64,000 bases of DNA from Streptomyces narbonensis (GCF_014649015.1 NZ_BMSF01000005.1:1-64000); one strand, 5' to 3'. Positions 36,862-45,981 are shown, counted from the stretch's first letter. Numbers and translations are program-made. Notes: generated from the letters alone by a model not told the origin.

Positions 36862-37290
36862 TCACGCGAAGCGGGACACGAAGCGCCGCTGCCAGGGCGT
36901 CTCCACGGCGCGTGACGCGTAGTGCTCGCGGACGTAGGCCACCGCCTCGCGTCCGGGCACGCCGTCCAGCACGGCGAGACAGGCCAGGGCCGTACCGGTC
37001 CGTCCGTACCCGCCGCCGCAGGCGATCTCCACCCGCTCGTCCGCGGCGCGGGCCCACGCCTCGCGCAGCGCCTCCGCGGCGGCCGAGCGGTCGGACGGCA
37101 ACCGGAAGTCGGGCCAGCGGACCCAGCGGGTCTCCCAGTCGACGGCGGGCGGCTGGTGGCCCAGCAGATAGAGCGCGAAGGTCGGGGACGGACCCGCGGG
37201 AAGGGGCCGCCGGAGCCCCCGGCCGCGAACGAGCCGACCGGAGGGGAGCCGCATGACGCCCTCGGCCCCGGACGTCCAGGGTGTGGTCAT
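36862..37290 (-). CDS. Protein-tyrosine-phosphatase-like protein
   Basis: 142 residues. A phosphatase loop is present as EIACGGGYGRTGTALACLAVL, with the nucleophile Cys91 and Arg97 (CX5R) followed by Thr, and a likely general acid Asp61 in RWVRWPDFRLPSD. The family is the short, single-domain tyrosine or dual-specificity type that recurs in Streptomyces. The P-loop carries three glycines where many enzymes have larger residues and starts with A-C rather than H-C, so activity should be confirmed. Upstream is the inverted-repeat element at 37336. Confidence 0.78.
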   Translation of the reverse strand: MTTPWTSGAEGVMRLPSGRLVRGRGLRRPLPAGPSPTFALYLLGHQPPAVDWETRWVRWPDFRLPSDRSAAAEALREAWARAADERVEIACGGGYGRTGTALACLAVLDGVPGREAVAYVREHYASRAVETPWQRRFVSRFA

Positions 37291-37335
37291 GGAGGTGAGC
37301 CTAGAGGGCGTCCTGCGGAGCTCGGGCCCGCGGTC

Positions 37336-37516
37336 CTAGGTCCTGTCGTCAAACTCCCGTCGTCCGCCCGAAGGGCGGGCCCTGCGGCGTCAGGTGCGTG
37401 CTCTCGGCGTGCCGGGCGCGGGCCCGCGTACTGGATGTACGCGGGTCTGTGCCCGGTGCGGTGAGAGTGCGTGCATGGCGTCGCAGGGCAGGCGGGAGTT
37501 TGACGACAGGGCCTAG
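37336..37516. mobile_element. MITE-like inverted-repeat element, copy 2
   Basis: 181 bases between two CTAG sites (37336-37339, 37513-37516). Termini read GGTCCTGTCGTCAAACTCCCG and, inverted, GGCCCTGTCGTCAAACTCCCG: identical except one base. The interior has no long open frame. The right end shares GCAGGGCAGGCGGGAGTTTG with the copy at 59-142. The right-hand CTAG supplies the TAG stop of the serine hydrolase gene on the minus strand. Confidence 0.85.
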
Positions 37517-38715
37517 CGCGGGGTCACGCTGCCGTCGTAGACGTTGTCCGGCGTGACGATCTGGGTGATCGCGCGGGCGAGCAGCGTGGACGGCTCCTGG
37601 TTGTCGACGCGCCGGACGTCGGTGTTGAGCATGAGGACCAGGGTGGCCTTCTGCGAGGGCAGATAGACCGTCACCGTCTCGTACCCCGGCAGCGAGCCGT
37701 TGTGCCCGATCCAGCCGTCGGTCTTGAGGATGCCGAGGCCGTACGTCGTGCCGGGGAACCCGGTCGGCAGCGTCTTGAGCCGCTGGGCCTGGGTCTCGCG
37801 ACTGAGCAGCTCCCCGGTGGCGAGGACCTTGGCCCACCGCCGCAGGTCCTGGAGGTTCGAGATCATCGCCCCCGCAGCCCAGGCCCAGCTCGGGTTCCAG
37901 TTCGTGGCGTCCGCGATCTCGCCGCTCAGCGTCTGGTCGGTGTAGCCGTGCGAGTGCGGCTCGGGGAACTCGGCCGCCTCCGGGAACAGCGTGCCGAACA
38001 GGTGGGTCGGCCGGAGCACGCGGTTGCGGATGACGTCCTGGAGCGGCTGGCCCGTCACCTTCTCGACGACCAGACCGAGCAGGATCAGGTTGGTGTTCGA
38101 GTACTGGAACTGCGCGCCCGGCTCGAAGGTGTTCTTGTGCTTCATGCCGTACGGAAGCAGCTCCTCCGGAGTCCACGGCCGATCGGGGTCGCTCAGGAGC
38201 GCCTCGATGAAGTCCGGGTCGGAGGTGTACGGGAACAGGCCGCTGCGCATCTCGGCGAGGTGGCGGAGCGTGATCCGGTGCCCGTTGCGCACGCCGTGCA
38301 CGTACTTCGCGATGGGGTCGTCCAGGCCGACCCGGCCGTCGTCGACGAGCTGGAGCAGCGCGGTGACGGTGAAGGTCTTGGTCTCGCTGCCGATCCGGAT
38401 GTACGAGTCGGCGGACATCGGCTCACCGGTCGCGGTGTCGGCGACGCCGGTCGCGCGGACGTAGCTTCCCTTGCCCGGCATCCACAGACCGACGACGACG
38501 CCGGGGATGCCCGCCTGCTTGCGGACGTCCGCGACGGCCTTGTCCAGCCGTGCGTTCACCTCGGGGCCGAGCCCGCCCGGCGGGCAGTCGTCCTTGTCGT
38601 ACCGGTCGACGCTCGCCGCCTGGACGGCCGGGGCCGGGGCCACGACCGTCGGGGCCAGCACGGACGCCACGAGCAGTGCTGCGGCGAACAGACGTCGGGT
38701 GGGGATGCGTCGCAT
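37513..38715 (-). CDS. Secreted serine hydrolase (DD-peptidase/beta-lactamase family)
   Basis: 400 residues from ATG 38715. A signal peptide (RRIPTRRLFAAALLVASVLAPTVV, then AVQAAS) directs export. The penicillin-binding-type motifs are in order: SxxK as SETK (Ser110, Lys113), YSN in FQYSNTN (about 211), and HNG in WIGHNGSLPG (about 344), replacing KTG. It resembles R61-type D-Ala-D-Ala carboxypeptidases and related class C esterases. The role is probably trimming wall peptides. The last residue precedes a TAG formed by the CTAG of the inverted-repeat element, so the C-terminus may have been set by that insertion. Related in family to the decayed fragment at 1.4 kb. Confidence 0.92.
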   Translation of the reverse strand: MRRIPTRRLFAAALLVASVLAPTVVAPAPAVQAASVDRYDKDDCPPGGLGPEVNARLDKAVADVRKQAGIPGVVVGLWMPGKGSYVRATGVADTATGEPMSADSYIRIGSETKTFTVTALLQLVDDGRVGLDDPIAKYVHGVRNGHRITLRHLAEMRSGLFPYTSDPDFIEALLSDPDRPWTPEELLPYGMKHKNTFEPGAQFQYSNTNLILLGLVVEKVTGQPLQDVIRNRVLRPTHLFGTLFPEAAEFPEPHSHGYTDQTLSGEIADATNWNPSWAWAAGAMISNLQDLRRWAKVLATGELLSRETQAQRLKTLPTGFPGTTYGLGILKTDGWIGHNGSLPGYETVTVYLPSQKATLVLMLNTDVRRVDNQEPSTLLARAITQIVTPDNVYDGSVTPR

Positions 38716-38868
38716 ATGGGGGGCGCCTCTTCCGGGTCGGGGAGCAGGCAGCCACATCACCATCCGCACCGACGGCGGAGGGCCCTGTCCGGGGAGCGCC
38801 CCACCGAGTCCACTCGTTCGGCGTCGCGGGGTTCGCCGAGGCGGCCCCCCGGATCGACCGGACACTGC

Positions 38869-39234
38869 CTAGGTGTATGCGTCCGTGACGCAGTCCGCGG
38901 CGCACCGCCAGTGCTCGAACCGGCGCCGCAGCGCCGCCGCCGCGTGCCGCCGGTCCACCGCGGCGTACCCGTAGCGATCCCGTGTCACGCTCACCACGGC
39001 CTCGACGGTGACGATGGCCGGTTCGCCGTCACCTGCGGAGCTGCGCGCCGTCGCGATCACGTGGTCGGCCGCCCGCTGCAGGTCGCGCGCGTACTCCCGC
39101 TGGGCGACGGACCGCGCCCGGGAAGCGGCGAACGGCCGCACGGCGCGGCCCTTCCAGACGACACCCGCCGTGATGAAACCCGCGCCGAGGAGGAAGACGA
39201 GCGACCCCAGCGCGACATCGAGGCTCCACCTCAT
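38869..39234 (-). CDS. Membrane-anchored hypothetical protein
   Basis: 121 residues with one N-terminal helix, LDVALGSLVFLLGAGFITAGVVW, then a basic region and a soluble tail (AIVTVEAVVSVTRDRYGYAAVDRRHAAAALRRRFEHW). Two cysteines near the end (RCAADC) could form a disulfide if the tail is outside. No recognised domain. It is oriented opposite to the carboxylesterase gene. Confidence 0.55.
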   Translation of the reverse strand: MRWSLDVALGSLVFLLGAGFITAGVVWKGRAVRPFAASRARSVAQREYARDLQRAADHVIATARSSAGDGEPAIVTVEAVVSVTRDRYGYAAVDRRHAAAALRRRFEHWRCAADCVTDAYT

Positions 39235-39509
39235 CGCCTGCCGCCTTCCCCGGAAACGCCTGCACTGCCGGCCCGCGCCCCACAGGTCCGACGGTCGGTC
39301 CGTCCGATTCTAGAGCGCGGAGCGCCGCGTCCGTGGGCGCGTCCACGGGGTGTCCGGATAGTCCCGCCCACCGTCACGGCACCCGGATCCGGTGTCCGGT
39401 GGCCCGACACCCGACACCGGGCCCGACACGGGATTGACACGTGTAAGCACGCGGTGACACGCTCCTCGTCCGGCCCCGTGTCGCCGCGCGCAGAAGGAGC
39501 AGCACCGCA

Positions 39510-40946
39510 ATGAGCACGACCGTCACCACCTCCCGAGGTCCCGTCCGCGGCGAACGCCGTGCCGACGGCAGCCTCCGCTTCCTCGGCATCCCCTACGCGC
39601 AGCCCCCCGTGGGCGACCTGCGGTTCGCCGCGCCCGTCCCGCCGGAGCCGTGGACGGAGCCGCTCGACGCCACCGCGTACGGCCCGACCGCCCAGCGCCG
39701 CCCCTTCGGCGAGGTCGTGATCATCCCCGAGCCCACGATCCCGGGCGAGGGCGTCCTCAACCTCAACGTCTTCACCCCCGACGCCGACCCGGAGGCCGGG
39801 CTCCCCGTCCTCGTCTGGATCCACGGCGGCGGCTACGTCGCCGGTTCGGCGGCCAGCCCCTGGTACGACGGGGCCGCCTTCAACAGGGACGGCGTCATCG
39901 TCGTCTCGCTCGGCTACCGGCTCGGCATCGAGGGCTTCCTCCACCTGGAGGACGCCCCCGACAACCGCGGCGTACGGGACTGGATCGCCGCCCTGGAGTG
40001 GGTCCGCGACAACATCGCGGCCTTCGGCGGCGACCCCGCCAAGGTCACCATCGCCGGCCAGTCGGCGGGCGGCGGCGCCGTCCAGACCCTCCTCGCCGTC
40101 CCGTCCGCCCGGGACCTGTTCCGCGGCGTCATCTCCGTCTCGGGCGCGCTCCTGCGCCCCGACGGCCCCGAGGTCGCCCGCGCCGCCGCCCGGCTCCTCA
40201 CCTCCCGCACCGGCGTCCCCGCCACGGCGGCGGCCCTGCGCGACCTCGGCGACGACGAACTGCTCGCGCTCCAGGACCGGCTGGCCGAGGAGGGCCCGGA
40301 CCGAGAGGGCCTGCCGCCGATGCTGGCCCTCGCGCCCTTCGCGGACGGCGAGCTGATCCCCGTACCGGCCCTCGAAGCCCTGACGTCGGGCGGCGCGGGT
40401 GACGGCGTCCCGCTGATGCTCGGATTCACCGAGCACGAGTTCACGATGATCCCCGCACCCGAGGGCCTCCCGGTGCCGCTCGTGCTCGGCGGCCTCGGCC
40501 TGGACGCCGCCCGGATCGACGCCTTCACCCGGGCGCACGCGGAGGGCGGCGAGGCCCTCCTCTTCGGGCAGGCGCTCACCGACTCGATCTTCCGCGCCCC
40601 GAACCTCGCCGTCGCGGACGCCCGCGCCGCGCGGGAACAGCCCACCTGGCTCTACGAGTTCGCCTGGCGCTCGCCGGTCATGGGCATCGCGTTCCACTGC
40701 CTCGACCTGCCCTTCGCCTTCGACGTCCTCGAATCCGAAGGAGTCGCGCCCGCCGCCGGGGGCGCGCCGCCGCGCGCCCTCGCCGACGCGGTGCACCGGG
40801 CCTGGGTCGCCTTCGTGACGGACCAGGACCCGGGCGCCGACTGGCCGCGCTACACCACCGACCGGCGCGCCACGAGGATCTGGGACACCGAGCCCCGGAT
40901 CGCCGAGGACCCGCTGGACGGGGTCCGCGCGATCTGGTCCGACTGA
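39510..40946 (+). CDS. Type-B carboxylesterase
   Basis: 478 residues, no signal peptide. A carboxylesterase/lipase type B fold: early GPVRGERRADGSLRFLGIPYAQPPVGDLRF, then GEGVLNLNVFTPDA, the oxyanion loop WIHGGGYVAGSA, and the nucleophile elbow KVTIAGQSAGGGAV with Ser near 184 (GQSAG instead of the commoner GESAG). Likely acid and base lie in LGFTEHEF and in GIAFHCLDLPFAF (His about 393). It hydrolyses carboxyl esters; substrate unknown. A TTGACA at 39434-39439 upstream is a possible -35 but the -10 is weak. Confidence 0.93.
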   Translation: MSTTVTTSRGPVRGERRADGSLRFLGIPYAQPPVGDLRFAAPVPPEPWTEPLDATAYGPTAQRRPFGEVVIIPEPTIPGEGVLNLNVFTPDADPEAGLPVLVWIHGGGYVAGSAASPWYDGAAFNRDGVIVVSLGYRLGIEGFLHLEDAPDNRGVRDWIAALEWVRDNIAAFGGDPAKVTIAGQSAGGGAVQTLLAVPSARDLFRGVISVSGALLRPDGPEVARAAARLLTSRTGVPATAAALRDLGDDELLALQDRLAEEGPDREGLPPMLALAPFADGELIPVPALEALTSGGAGDGVPLMLGFTEHEFTMIPAPEGLPVPLVLGGLGLDAARIDAFTRAHAEGGEALLFGQALTDSIFRAPNLAVADARAAREQPTWLYEFAWRSPVMGIAFHCLDLPFAFDVLESEGVAPAAGGAPPRALADAVHRAWVAFVTDQDPGADWPRYTTDRRATRIWDTEPRIAEDPLDGVRAIWSD

Positions 40947-41001
40947 CCGGAGCGACGCCCGCGGGGCCGGGCCCCGGACGGCCTCGGTGCGCGTCCGGTC
41001 A
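40943..41001. terminator. Nested hairpin between convergent genes
   Basis: CTGACCGGA pairs with TCCGGTCAG, nine bases, both arms containing the stop codons of the convergent carboxylesterase and OsmC genes; a smaller GGGGCC/GGGCCCC hairpin lies inside. The two stop codons form the base of one structure. Confidence 0.5.
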
Positions 41002-41436
41002 GCCCTCGAAGCCGACCGTGCCGTCCGGGAGGATCGCCTCGACGCGCGCGCCGTGCTCGACGGTCCGGCTCACCGTGCAGAACTTCTCGTGCGTCAGGCG
41101 CACCGCACGGGCGAACACCTCCTCCGCCTTCGGGTTGTTGTCCGGAAGCTCGAACTCGTAGCTGACCCTGATCCGGCCCAGCCGGCCCTCGTCCTCGGGG
41201 CCCGAGACGGACTCCACCACGATCCGCAGGTCGTCGTGGTCCACGGCGCGCGCGGTCCGGTCGACGACCAGGCCGCCGCAGCCGCCCATCGCCGCGAGCA
41301 GCAGCTCGACCGGCGTGAACGAGGGCTGCGCGTCCGCGTCGTCGGCGGCGGCCATCCGGACCTCCGCGCCCCGGTCGTTGCGGGCGGTCCAGTTCCGGTA
41401 CCCGGTGCGGACGGTTTCGATCCGGTAGTCGGCCAT
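40999..41436 (-). CDS. OsmC-family protein
   Basis: 145 residues from ATG 41436. The two catalytic cysteines of OsmC/Ohr peroxidases are present: Cys53 in ELLLAAMGGCGGLV and Cys120 in HEKFCTVSRTV; the preceding SFTPVELLLAA is a family signature. OsmC proteins reduce organic hydroperoxides using a disulfide. No adjacent OhrR was found. The 31 bases upstream of its start lead into a 9-bp tandem array. Confidence 0.9.
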   Translation of the reverse strand: MADYRIETVRTGYRNWTARNDRGAEVRMAAADDADAQPSFTPVELLLAAMGGCGGLVVDRTARAVDHDDLRIVVESVSGPEDEGRLGRIRVSYEFELPDNNPKAEEVFARAVRLTHEKFCTVSRTVEHGARVEAILPDGTVGFEG

Positions 41437-41466
41437 GGCGGCGGAGCTCCTTCGCTGTGGTGCGGT

Positions 41467-41547
41467 GTTCGTGGTGTTCGTGGCGTTCGCGGCGTTCGCG
41501 GTGTTCGTGGTGGTCCCGGTGGTCCCGGTGGTCCCGGTGCTCCCGGT
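41467..41547. repeat. Nine 9-bp tandem repeats before the OsmC gene
   Basis: Nine units in perfect 9-base register: five of GTTCGTGGT type, then four of GGTCCCGGT type, all lying between the amidotransferase gene and the OsmC gene start (minus strand). The last unit ends 31 bases before the OsmC start codon, in its leader. Other short repeats follow to about 41570. Confidence 0.95.
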
Positions 41548-41651
41548 GGTGCGGTGGTGCGGTGTTCCCGGCGGTGCGGGGGCGGAACGATCGACCGCCA
41601 AACCATCCCACGGACCCGGCCCGTTCCTCCTGCTCGTCGGCCGGCGCTGAA

Positions 41652-42434
41652 TCACCGCCCGCCGGAACGCGCGCCGACGCGGGCCAGCACGACCGAGCCC
41701 CAGGCCTCGGAGACCGCGCCCCAGACCGTACGGAGCCGCGGTTCCGCCTCCCGTACCGAGGCCACCACCGCCACCGGGTCGCCGCCGTCCGCCCTGACCT
41801 GCGCGTCGTCGGCCTCCGCCCACCGCGCGACCGTGCCGGCCCCCGCCTCCGGATGGAACTGGAGCGCCCAGCCCGCCGGCCCCACCCGGAACGCCTGGTG
41901 CGGGCAGTCGTCCCCGCCGAGCAGCGGCACGGCGCCGGCCGGCAGCCCGTCCACCTCGTCCCAGTGCCACTGCGCCGCCGGCGCGCCGTCGGGCACCCCG
42001 CCGAGCACCGGGTCGGCGTCGGCCGCCTCAAGCCGTCGCAGCGGTACGGCCCCCAGCTCGGGCCCCCGCGTCCGCGTCACGACCGAACCGCCCAGGACGT
42101 CGGCGACGATCTGGCCACCCAGGCATATCCCGAGGAGCGGCACCTCATCGGCGACCGCCTCGCGAACGAGCGCACGGACCCGCGGCAGCCACGGGGCGGC
42201 CCCGTCGTCCCGGCAGCCGACGGACCCGCCGAGGACGAGGAGCCCCGCGTGCCCCCGCAGGTCCTCGGGGAGGGACTCGCCCCGCCAGGCACGCACCACG
42301 TCGAGCCGGAGCCCGGCCCGCACCAGATGCTCTCCGACGAGCCCGGGACCGGCGTCCTCCTCGTGCTGTACGACGAGAACTCCGGGTCGGACGGGGCCGA
42401 CCGGTCCCCTCTCGGCAGTCTCCGTCTCACTCAT
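41652..42434 (-). CDS. Class I glutamine amidotransferase-like protein
   Basis: 260 residues from ATG 42434, preceded by GGGGAG. The triad is visible: LLGICLGGQIV with nucleophile Cys104 and LQFHPEAG with His and Glu near 195. Before it, LLVLGGSVGCRDD is the usual oxyanion region. This is the stand-alone type related to GMP synthase-like amidotransferases (YfeJ type), with no synthase domain. Partner unknown. Upstream, 42448-42500 holds a degenerate repeat of CTGCTTNGT. Confidence 0.88.
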   Translation of the reverse strand: MSETETAERGPVGPVRPGVLVVQHEEDAGPGLVGEHLVRAGLRLDVVRAWRGESLPEDLRGHAGLLVLGGSVGCRDDGAAPWLPRVRALVREAVADEVPLLGICLGGQIVADVLGGSVVTRTRGPELGAVPLRRLEAADADPVLGGVPDGAPAAQWHWDEVDGLPAGAVPLLGGDDCPHQAFRVGPAGWALQFHPEAGAGTVARWAEADDAQVRADGGDPVAVVASVREAEPRLRTVWGAVSEAWGSVVLARVGARSGGR

Positions 42435-42600
42435 CCGCTGCGTCTCCCCATCTGCTTCGTCTGCTTGATCGCTTCGTCTGCTTGAACTGCTTGGTCTGCT
42501 CACCTGGTCGATCCGGCTGATCGCCGGTTGAGTACGCCAGGCCGCCTGACTGAGTACGGCGACCGATACGCGGCCGGGCCTCAGGCGCTGGAATGGGCAC

Positions 42601-42963
42601 ATGACCTTCGACGCCCGGCGCACCCGCTCCCTCCAGCACGTCACCGCCACCGGCGCCGCCCTCGCCGTGGCCCTCGGACCCCTGGTGCTCGGAGCCCTGC
42701 TGGTCCGGTCGGCGGGCGGCGACCCGATGGCCTCCGTCAACGCCCTCATCGCGGGCGGCGGCCAGCGCGCCCGGCTCTCCCGCGCGCACCTCCGCTCCTG
42801 CGGCGACCGCGTCCAGTCTCACGGCCGGCGGGCCGGCAGAAAGGCCTGGGCGTCAGCTCCACGGGGTCCGGTACGGGTCGCGGTGAGGCGCGCGGCTTCG
42901 GTCATGCCCGGCACCCTACGGCGGGCTTCCGCTCCGAAGGGTCCCCAGGGGGGCCGTGCATGA
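42601..42963 (+). pseudogene. Probable truncated gene of unknown function
   Basis: Opens with ATG after GGAATGGGC and has strong G/C third-position bias for the first 72 codons (TRSLQHVTATGAALAVALGP, then LVLGALLVR), a membrane-helix-like stretch; after about 42815 the codon pattern breaks down. So it is either a short membrane protein or the N-terminal part of a broken gene. On the other strand, 42905-42819 reads MTEAARLTATRTG and looks like the start of another gene facing it. The region from 42435 to 43035 otherwise has nothing clear. Confidence 0.35.
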
Positions 42964-43035
42964 GCGATGATCGTCGCCTCTGACGAATACCCGGCAGTAG
43001 CAAGAACACCGGGGCCTGGACGAAGGGCACACCGA

Positions 43036-45423
43036 ATGCCGAGGCGGCACCCCGCGCGGGACGACCACCACACGAGCGGCGGCGGGGAAGGTTCCCCGGC
43101 TCCGGCCGGGAGCGGTGGACCCGGCATCGGGCGGCGCCGGTTCCTCGGCTACGTCCTCGCCGCGCCCACCCTCACCGTCGCCGCCCAGCTCGGCGCCGAG
43201 GCCCTCGTGCCGCGGCAGGCCGCCGCCGCGGCCCCGGCGCTCATCCCCTCGCTGCCCGGACCGGCGGAACTCCTCGACCTCAACGAGCTGCTGACGCTCG
43301 CTGCCCTGCCGACCAGCAACCTCATCACGATCCGCGTCGACGGCGACGGCACCGCCCACTTCGCGCTGCCCCGCGCCGAGGTCGGCCAGGGCGTGACCAC
43401 CTCCAGCGCCATGATCGTCGCGGAGGAGCTCGACCTGCCCCTGGACAAGGTGAAGGTCACGCTCGCCGACGCACGGCCCGAGCTGCTCTTCAACCAGCTG
43501 ACAGGCGGGTCCAACACCACCTACTCCACCTACACGCCCATCCGGGTCGCCGCCGCCGTGGCCCGCGGCCGCCTCCTCCAGGCCGCCTCCCTCGTCCTCG
43601 GCGACGCCGTCGAGACCCTCACGACGAAGGCCGGCGCCGTCCTCTCCCCGGCCGGCACGCTCCTCGGCTACGGCGAGCTCGCCGCGAAGGCCGCCGCACT
43701 CACGAGCACCGCGGTGGAGGTGGAGCTCAAGGACCGGGCCGACTTCCGCGTCGTCGGCACCGCGCAGCGCAGGCTCGACGCCCTCGACGCCGTCACCGGC
43801 CGCAAGAAGTTCGCCATGGACCTCCAGATCCCGGACGCCCTGCCCACGATGATCTGCCGCCCGCCCACCATCAACGGCACCGTCCGCTCTGTGGCCAACC
43901 TCGCCGAAGTCCGGGCCATGCCGGGCATCACCGACGTCGTCACCGTCTCCACCGGCGTCGCCGTCCGCGGGCGTACCTTCGGTCAGTGCGTCGACGCCGT
44001 CCGGGCCCTGGACGTCGAGTGGGGCCCCGGCACCGCCGAGGGCGCCTCCGACGCCACCGTCCTGGAGAAGCTCCGCCGGGCCGAACTCCCCCTGGTGGTA
44101 CCGCCGCTGCCCCTGCTCACCAAGGCGGTCGACGCCCGCTTCACCTTCCACTTCTCCAGCAACGCCGCCGTGGAGACGAACTGCGCCATCGCGGACGTAC
44201 GGGAGGACTCCGCCGAGATCTGGGCCTCGCTGAAGGCCCCGATCGTCGCCCAGGAACAGATCGCCCTCAAGCTCGGCCTGCCGCCCACCGCCGTCCGCGT
44301 CCACGTCACCGAGGGCGGCGGCTCCTTCGGCCGCAAGCTGTTCCACGACGCCGCCCACGAGGCCGCCGAGGTCTCCCGCGCCCTCGGCAAGCCCGTCAAA
44401 CTGATGTGGCACCGCACCGACGACTTCCGCCAGGGCCGTACGCACCCCATGTCCACCTCGCGGGTCCGTGCCACGTACGCGCTGGGCGAGGTCCTGACGT
44501 ACGAGCAGCGCCACACCTCCGTGGCCACCGACTTCGGGCACGGCATCGGCGAGCTCCTCACTGCCGAGGCGGCCCGGCTCCCCGTCGGCGATCTCGCCTT
44601 CTCGGAGACGATGTTCCAGCTCACCCAGGTCAGCCCCTACCACCTCGGCGTCACGACCCAGCTGCTCTCCGAGACCGACAAGGGCTACAACACCGGGTCC
44701 ATGCGCGGCATCTACTCGCCGAACGTCCGCTGCGCCCAGGAACTCGTCATGGACGAACTGGCCCGCCGCACCGGCCAGGACGGCTACGCGATGCGGCGCA
44801 AGCTCATGAAGGACCCGAGGGCGCGAGCCGTCCTCGACAAGGTCGCCCAGCAGGGGGAGTGGGGCCGGACGATGGCGCCCGGCACGGCCCAGGGCATCGC
44901 CGTCCACGCCGAGTACCACTCCTTCGTCGCGGTCCTCGCCGAGATCGACTGCCGCCCGCAGACCACCGGACGGAAGGTCCCCAACGCGTACACGGGCCCG
45001 CGCGTGACCAAGGTCGTGTGCGCCGTCGACGTCGGTCTCGCCGTGAACCCGCGCGGTCTCGAGGCCCAGATGATGGGCGGAATCTCCGACGGCATCGCCA
45101 TCACGCTCACGTCCGGACTCCACCTGCGTGACGGGCACTTCCTCGAAGGCAGCTGGGACCAGTACTTCTACACCCGGCAGTGGAACACCCCGCCGGAGCT
45201 GGAGATCGTCGTGATGCCGTCGAACGGTGAGAAGCCGGGCGGCGCGGGGGAGCTGGCGGTCGCCGGAGCCATGGCCGCCGTCGCCTGCGCGTACGGGCGG
45301 GCCACCGGCACGATGCCGACCGTCTTCCCGCTCAACCACGCCGAGCCGCTCGGCTTCACCCCCTTGCCGACCGTCCCGCCCGTCCCGGCCTCGCCCACCG
45401 ACGGCCGTGACCGCACCATCTGA
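43036..45423 (+). CDS. Molybdopterin-binding oxidoreductase large subunit (IorB type)
   Basis: 795 residues from ATG 43036, with GAAGGG seven bases upstream; the longer frame lacks such a site. The N-terminus GIGRRRFLGYVLAAPTLTVAAQ is a Tat signal, so the folded enzyme with its cofactor is exported. The body is a xanthine-dehydrogenase-family molybdenum subunit of the isoquinoline 1-oxidoreductase group: TAHFALPRAEVGQGVTTSSAM and QLTGGSNTTYSTYT, GGSFGRKLFHDAAHEA, and MPSNGEKPGGAGELA near the C-terminus with the catalytic Glu region. Substrate is likely an aromatic N-heterocycle or aldehyde; not proven. It works with the next gene, 15 bases downstream. Confidence 0.94.
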   Translation: MPRRHPARDDHHTSGGGEGSPAPAGSGGPGIGRRRFLGYVLAAPTLTVAAQLGAEALVPRQAAAAAPALIPSLPGPAELLDLNELLTLAALPTSNLITIRVDGDGTAHFALPRAEVGQGVTTSSAMIVAEELDLPLDKVKVTLADARPELLFNQLTGGSNTTYSTYTPIRVAAAVARGRLLQAASLVLGDAVETLTTKAGAVLSPAGTLLGYGELAAKAAALTSTAVEVELKDRADFRVVGTAQRRLDALDAVTGRKKFAMDLQIPDALPTMICRPPTINGTVRSVANLAEVRAMPGITDVVTVSTGVAVRGRTFGQCVDAVRALDVEWGPGTAEGASDATVLEKLRRAELPLVVPPLPLLTKAVDARFTFHFSSNAAVETNCAIADVREDSAEIWASLKAPIVAQEQIALKLGLPPTAVRVHVTEGGGSFGRKLFHDAAHEAAEVSRALGKPVKLMWHRTDDFRQGRTHPMSTSRVRATYALGEVLTYEQRHTSVATDFGHGIGELLTAEAARLPVGDLAFSETMFQLTQVSPYHLGVTTQLLSETDKGYNTGSMRGIYSPNVRCAQELVMDELARRTGQDGYAMRRKLMKDPRARAVLDKVAQQGEWGRTMAPGTAQGIAVHAEYHSFVAVLAEIDCRPQTTGRKVPNAYTGPRVTKVVCAVDVGLAVNPRGLEAQMMGGISDGIAITLTSGLHLRDGHFLEGSWDQYFYTRQWNTPPELEIVVMPSNGEKPGGAGELAVAGAMAAVACAYGRATGTMPTVFPLNHAEPLGFTPLPTVPPVPASPTDGRDRTI

Positions 45424-45438
45424 GACCTGGAGTCCCCC

Positions 45439-45918
45439 GTGCCGCAGCACACCTTCATCCTGAACGGCAAGGCCGTCACCGCCGACGTCGAGGGCGACGT
45501 CCGGCTCCTCTGGGTCCTCAGGGACGTCCTCGGCGTCACCGGACCCAAGTACGGTTGCGGGGTCGGCGTCTGCCGGGCCTGTACGAGCCACCTCAACGGC
45601 AAGGCGTTCACGCCCTGCGCCGTGCCCGTCGAGGCCCTCGACCCGACCGACGAGGTCACCACCATCGAGGGGCTCCCCGACACCGTGGGCAGCGACCTGC
45701 ACCCGATGCAGGAGGCGTGGCTGGACCTCGACGTCGCCCAGTGCGGCTTCTGCCAGCCGGGCCAGATCATGGCGGCGGTGGCGACGGTCCGCAAGGCGCG
45801 CGAGGCCGGCCGCGAGATCACCGAGGCCGACCTCGACACGATCCGCAACATCTGCCGCTGCGGCACCTACCACCGCATCCGGCAGGCGGTCGTGGAGGGC
45901 TCACGCCGCATGGAGTGA
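45439..45918 (+). CDS. 2Fe-2S subunit of the molybdenum oxidoreductase (IorA type)
   Basis: 159 residues. Two iron-sulfur sites are evident: the plant-ferredoxin-type cluster with Cys40, 45, 48 and 60 (GCGVGVCRACTSHLNGKAF, then PC), and the second in QCGFCQPGQIM and NICRCGTYHRIRQ. It carries electrons from the molybdenum centre. There is no FAD subunit in the vicinity, as in isoquinoline oxidoreductases, which use a membrane cytochrome instead. No signal is seen; it is presumably co-exported with the Tat-bearing partner. Confidence 0.95.
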   Translation: MPQHTFILNGKAVTADVEGDVRLLWVLRDVLGVTGPKYGCGVGVCRACTSHLNGKAFTPCAVPVEALDPTDEVTTIEGLPDTVGSDLHPMQEAWLDLDVAQCGFCQPGQIMAAVATVRKAREAGREITEADLDTIRNICRCGTYHRIRQAVVEGSRRME

Positions 45919-45981
45919 CGGTCTCCTCGCTCCCCGGCGCCCGGTCCTCCGCGACTACGCCGAACCCGTCGCCAACTTCTC

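Noticed and set aside
42916..45873. A reverse-strand open frame of 985 codons
   Set aside because: It runs antisense to the molybdenum enzyme genes; composition is V/G/E-rich as expected for the complement of GC-biased codons and no motif is seen.
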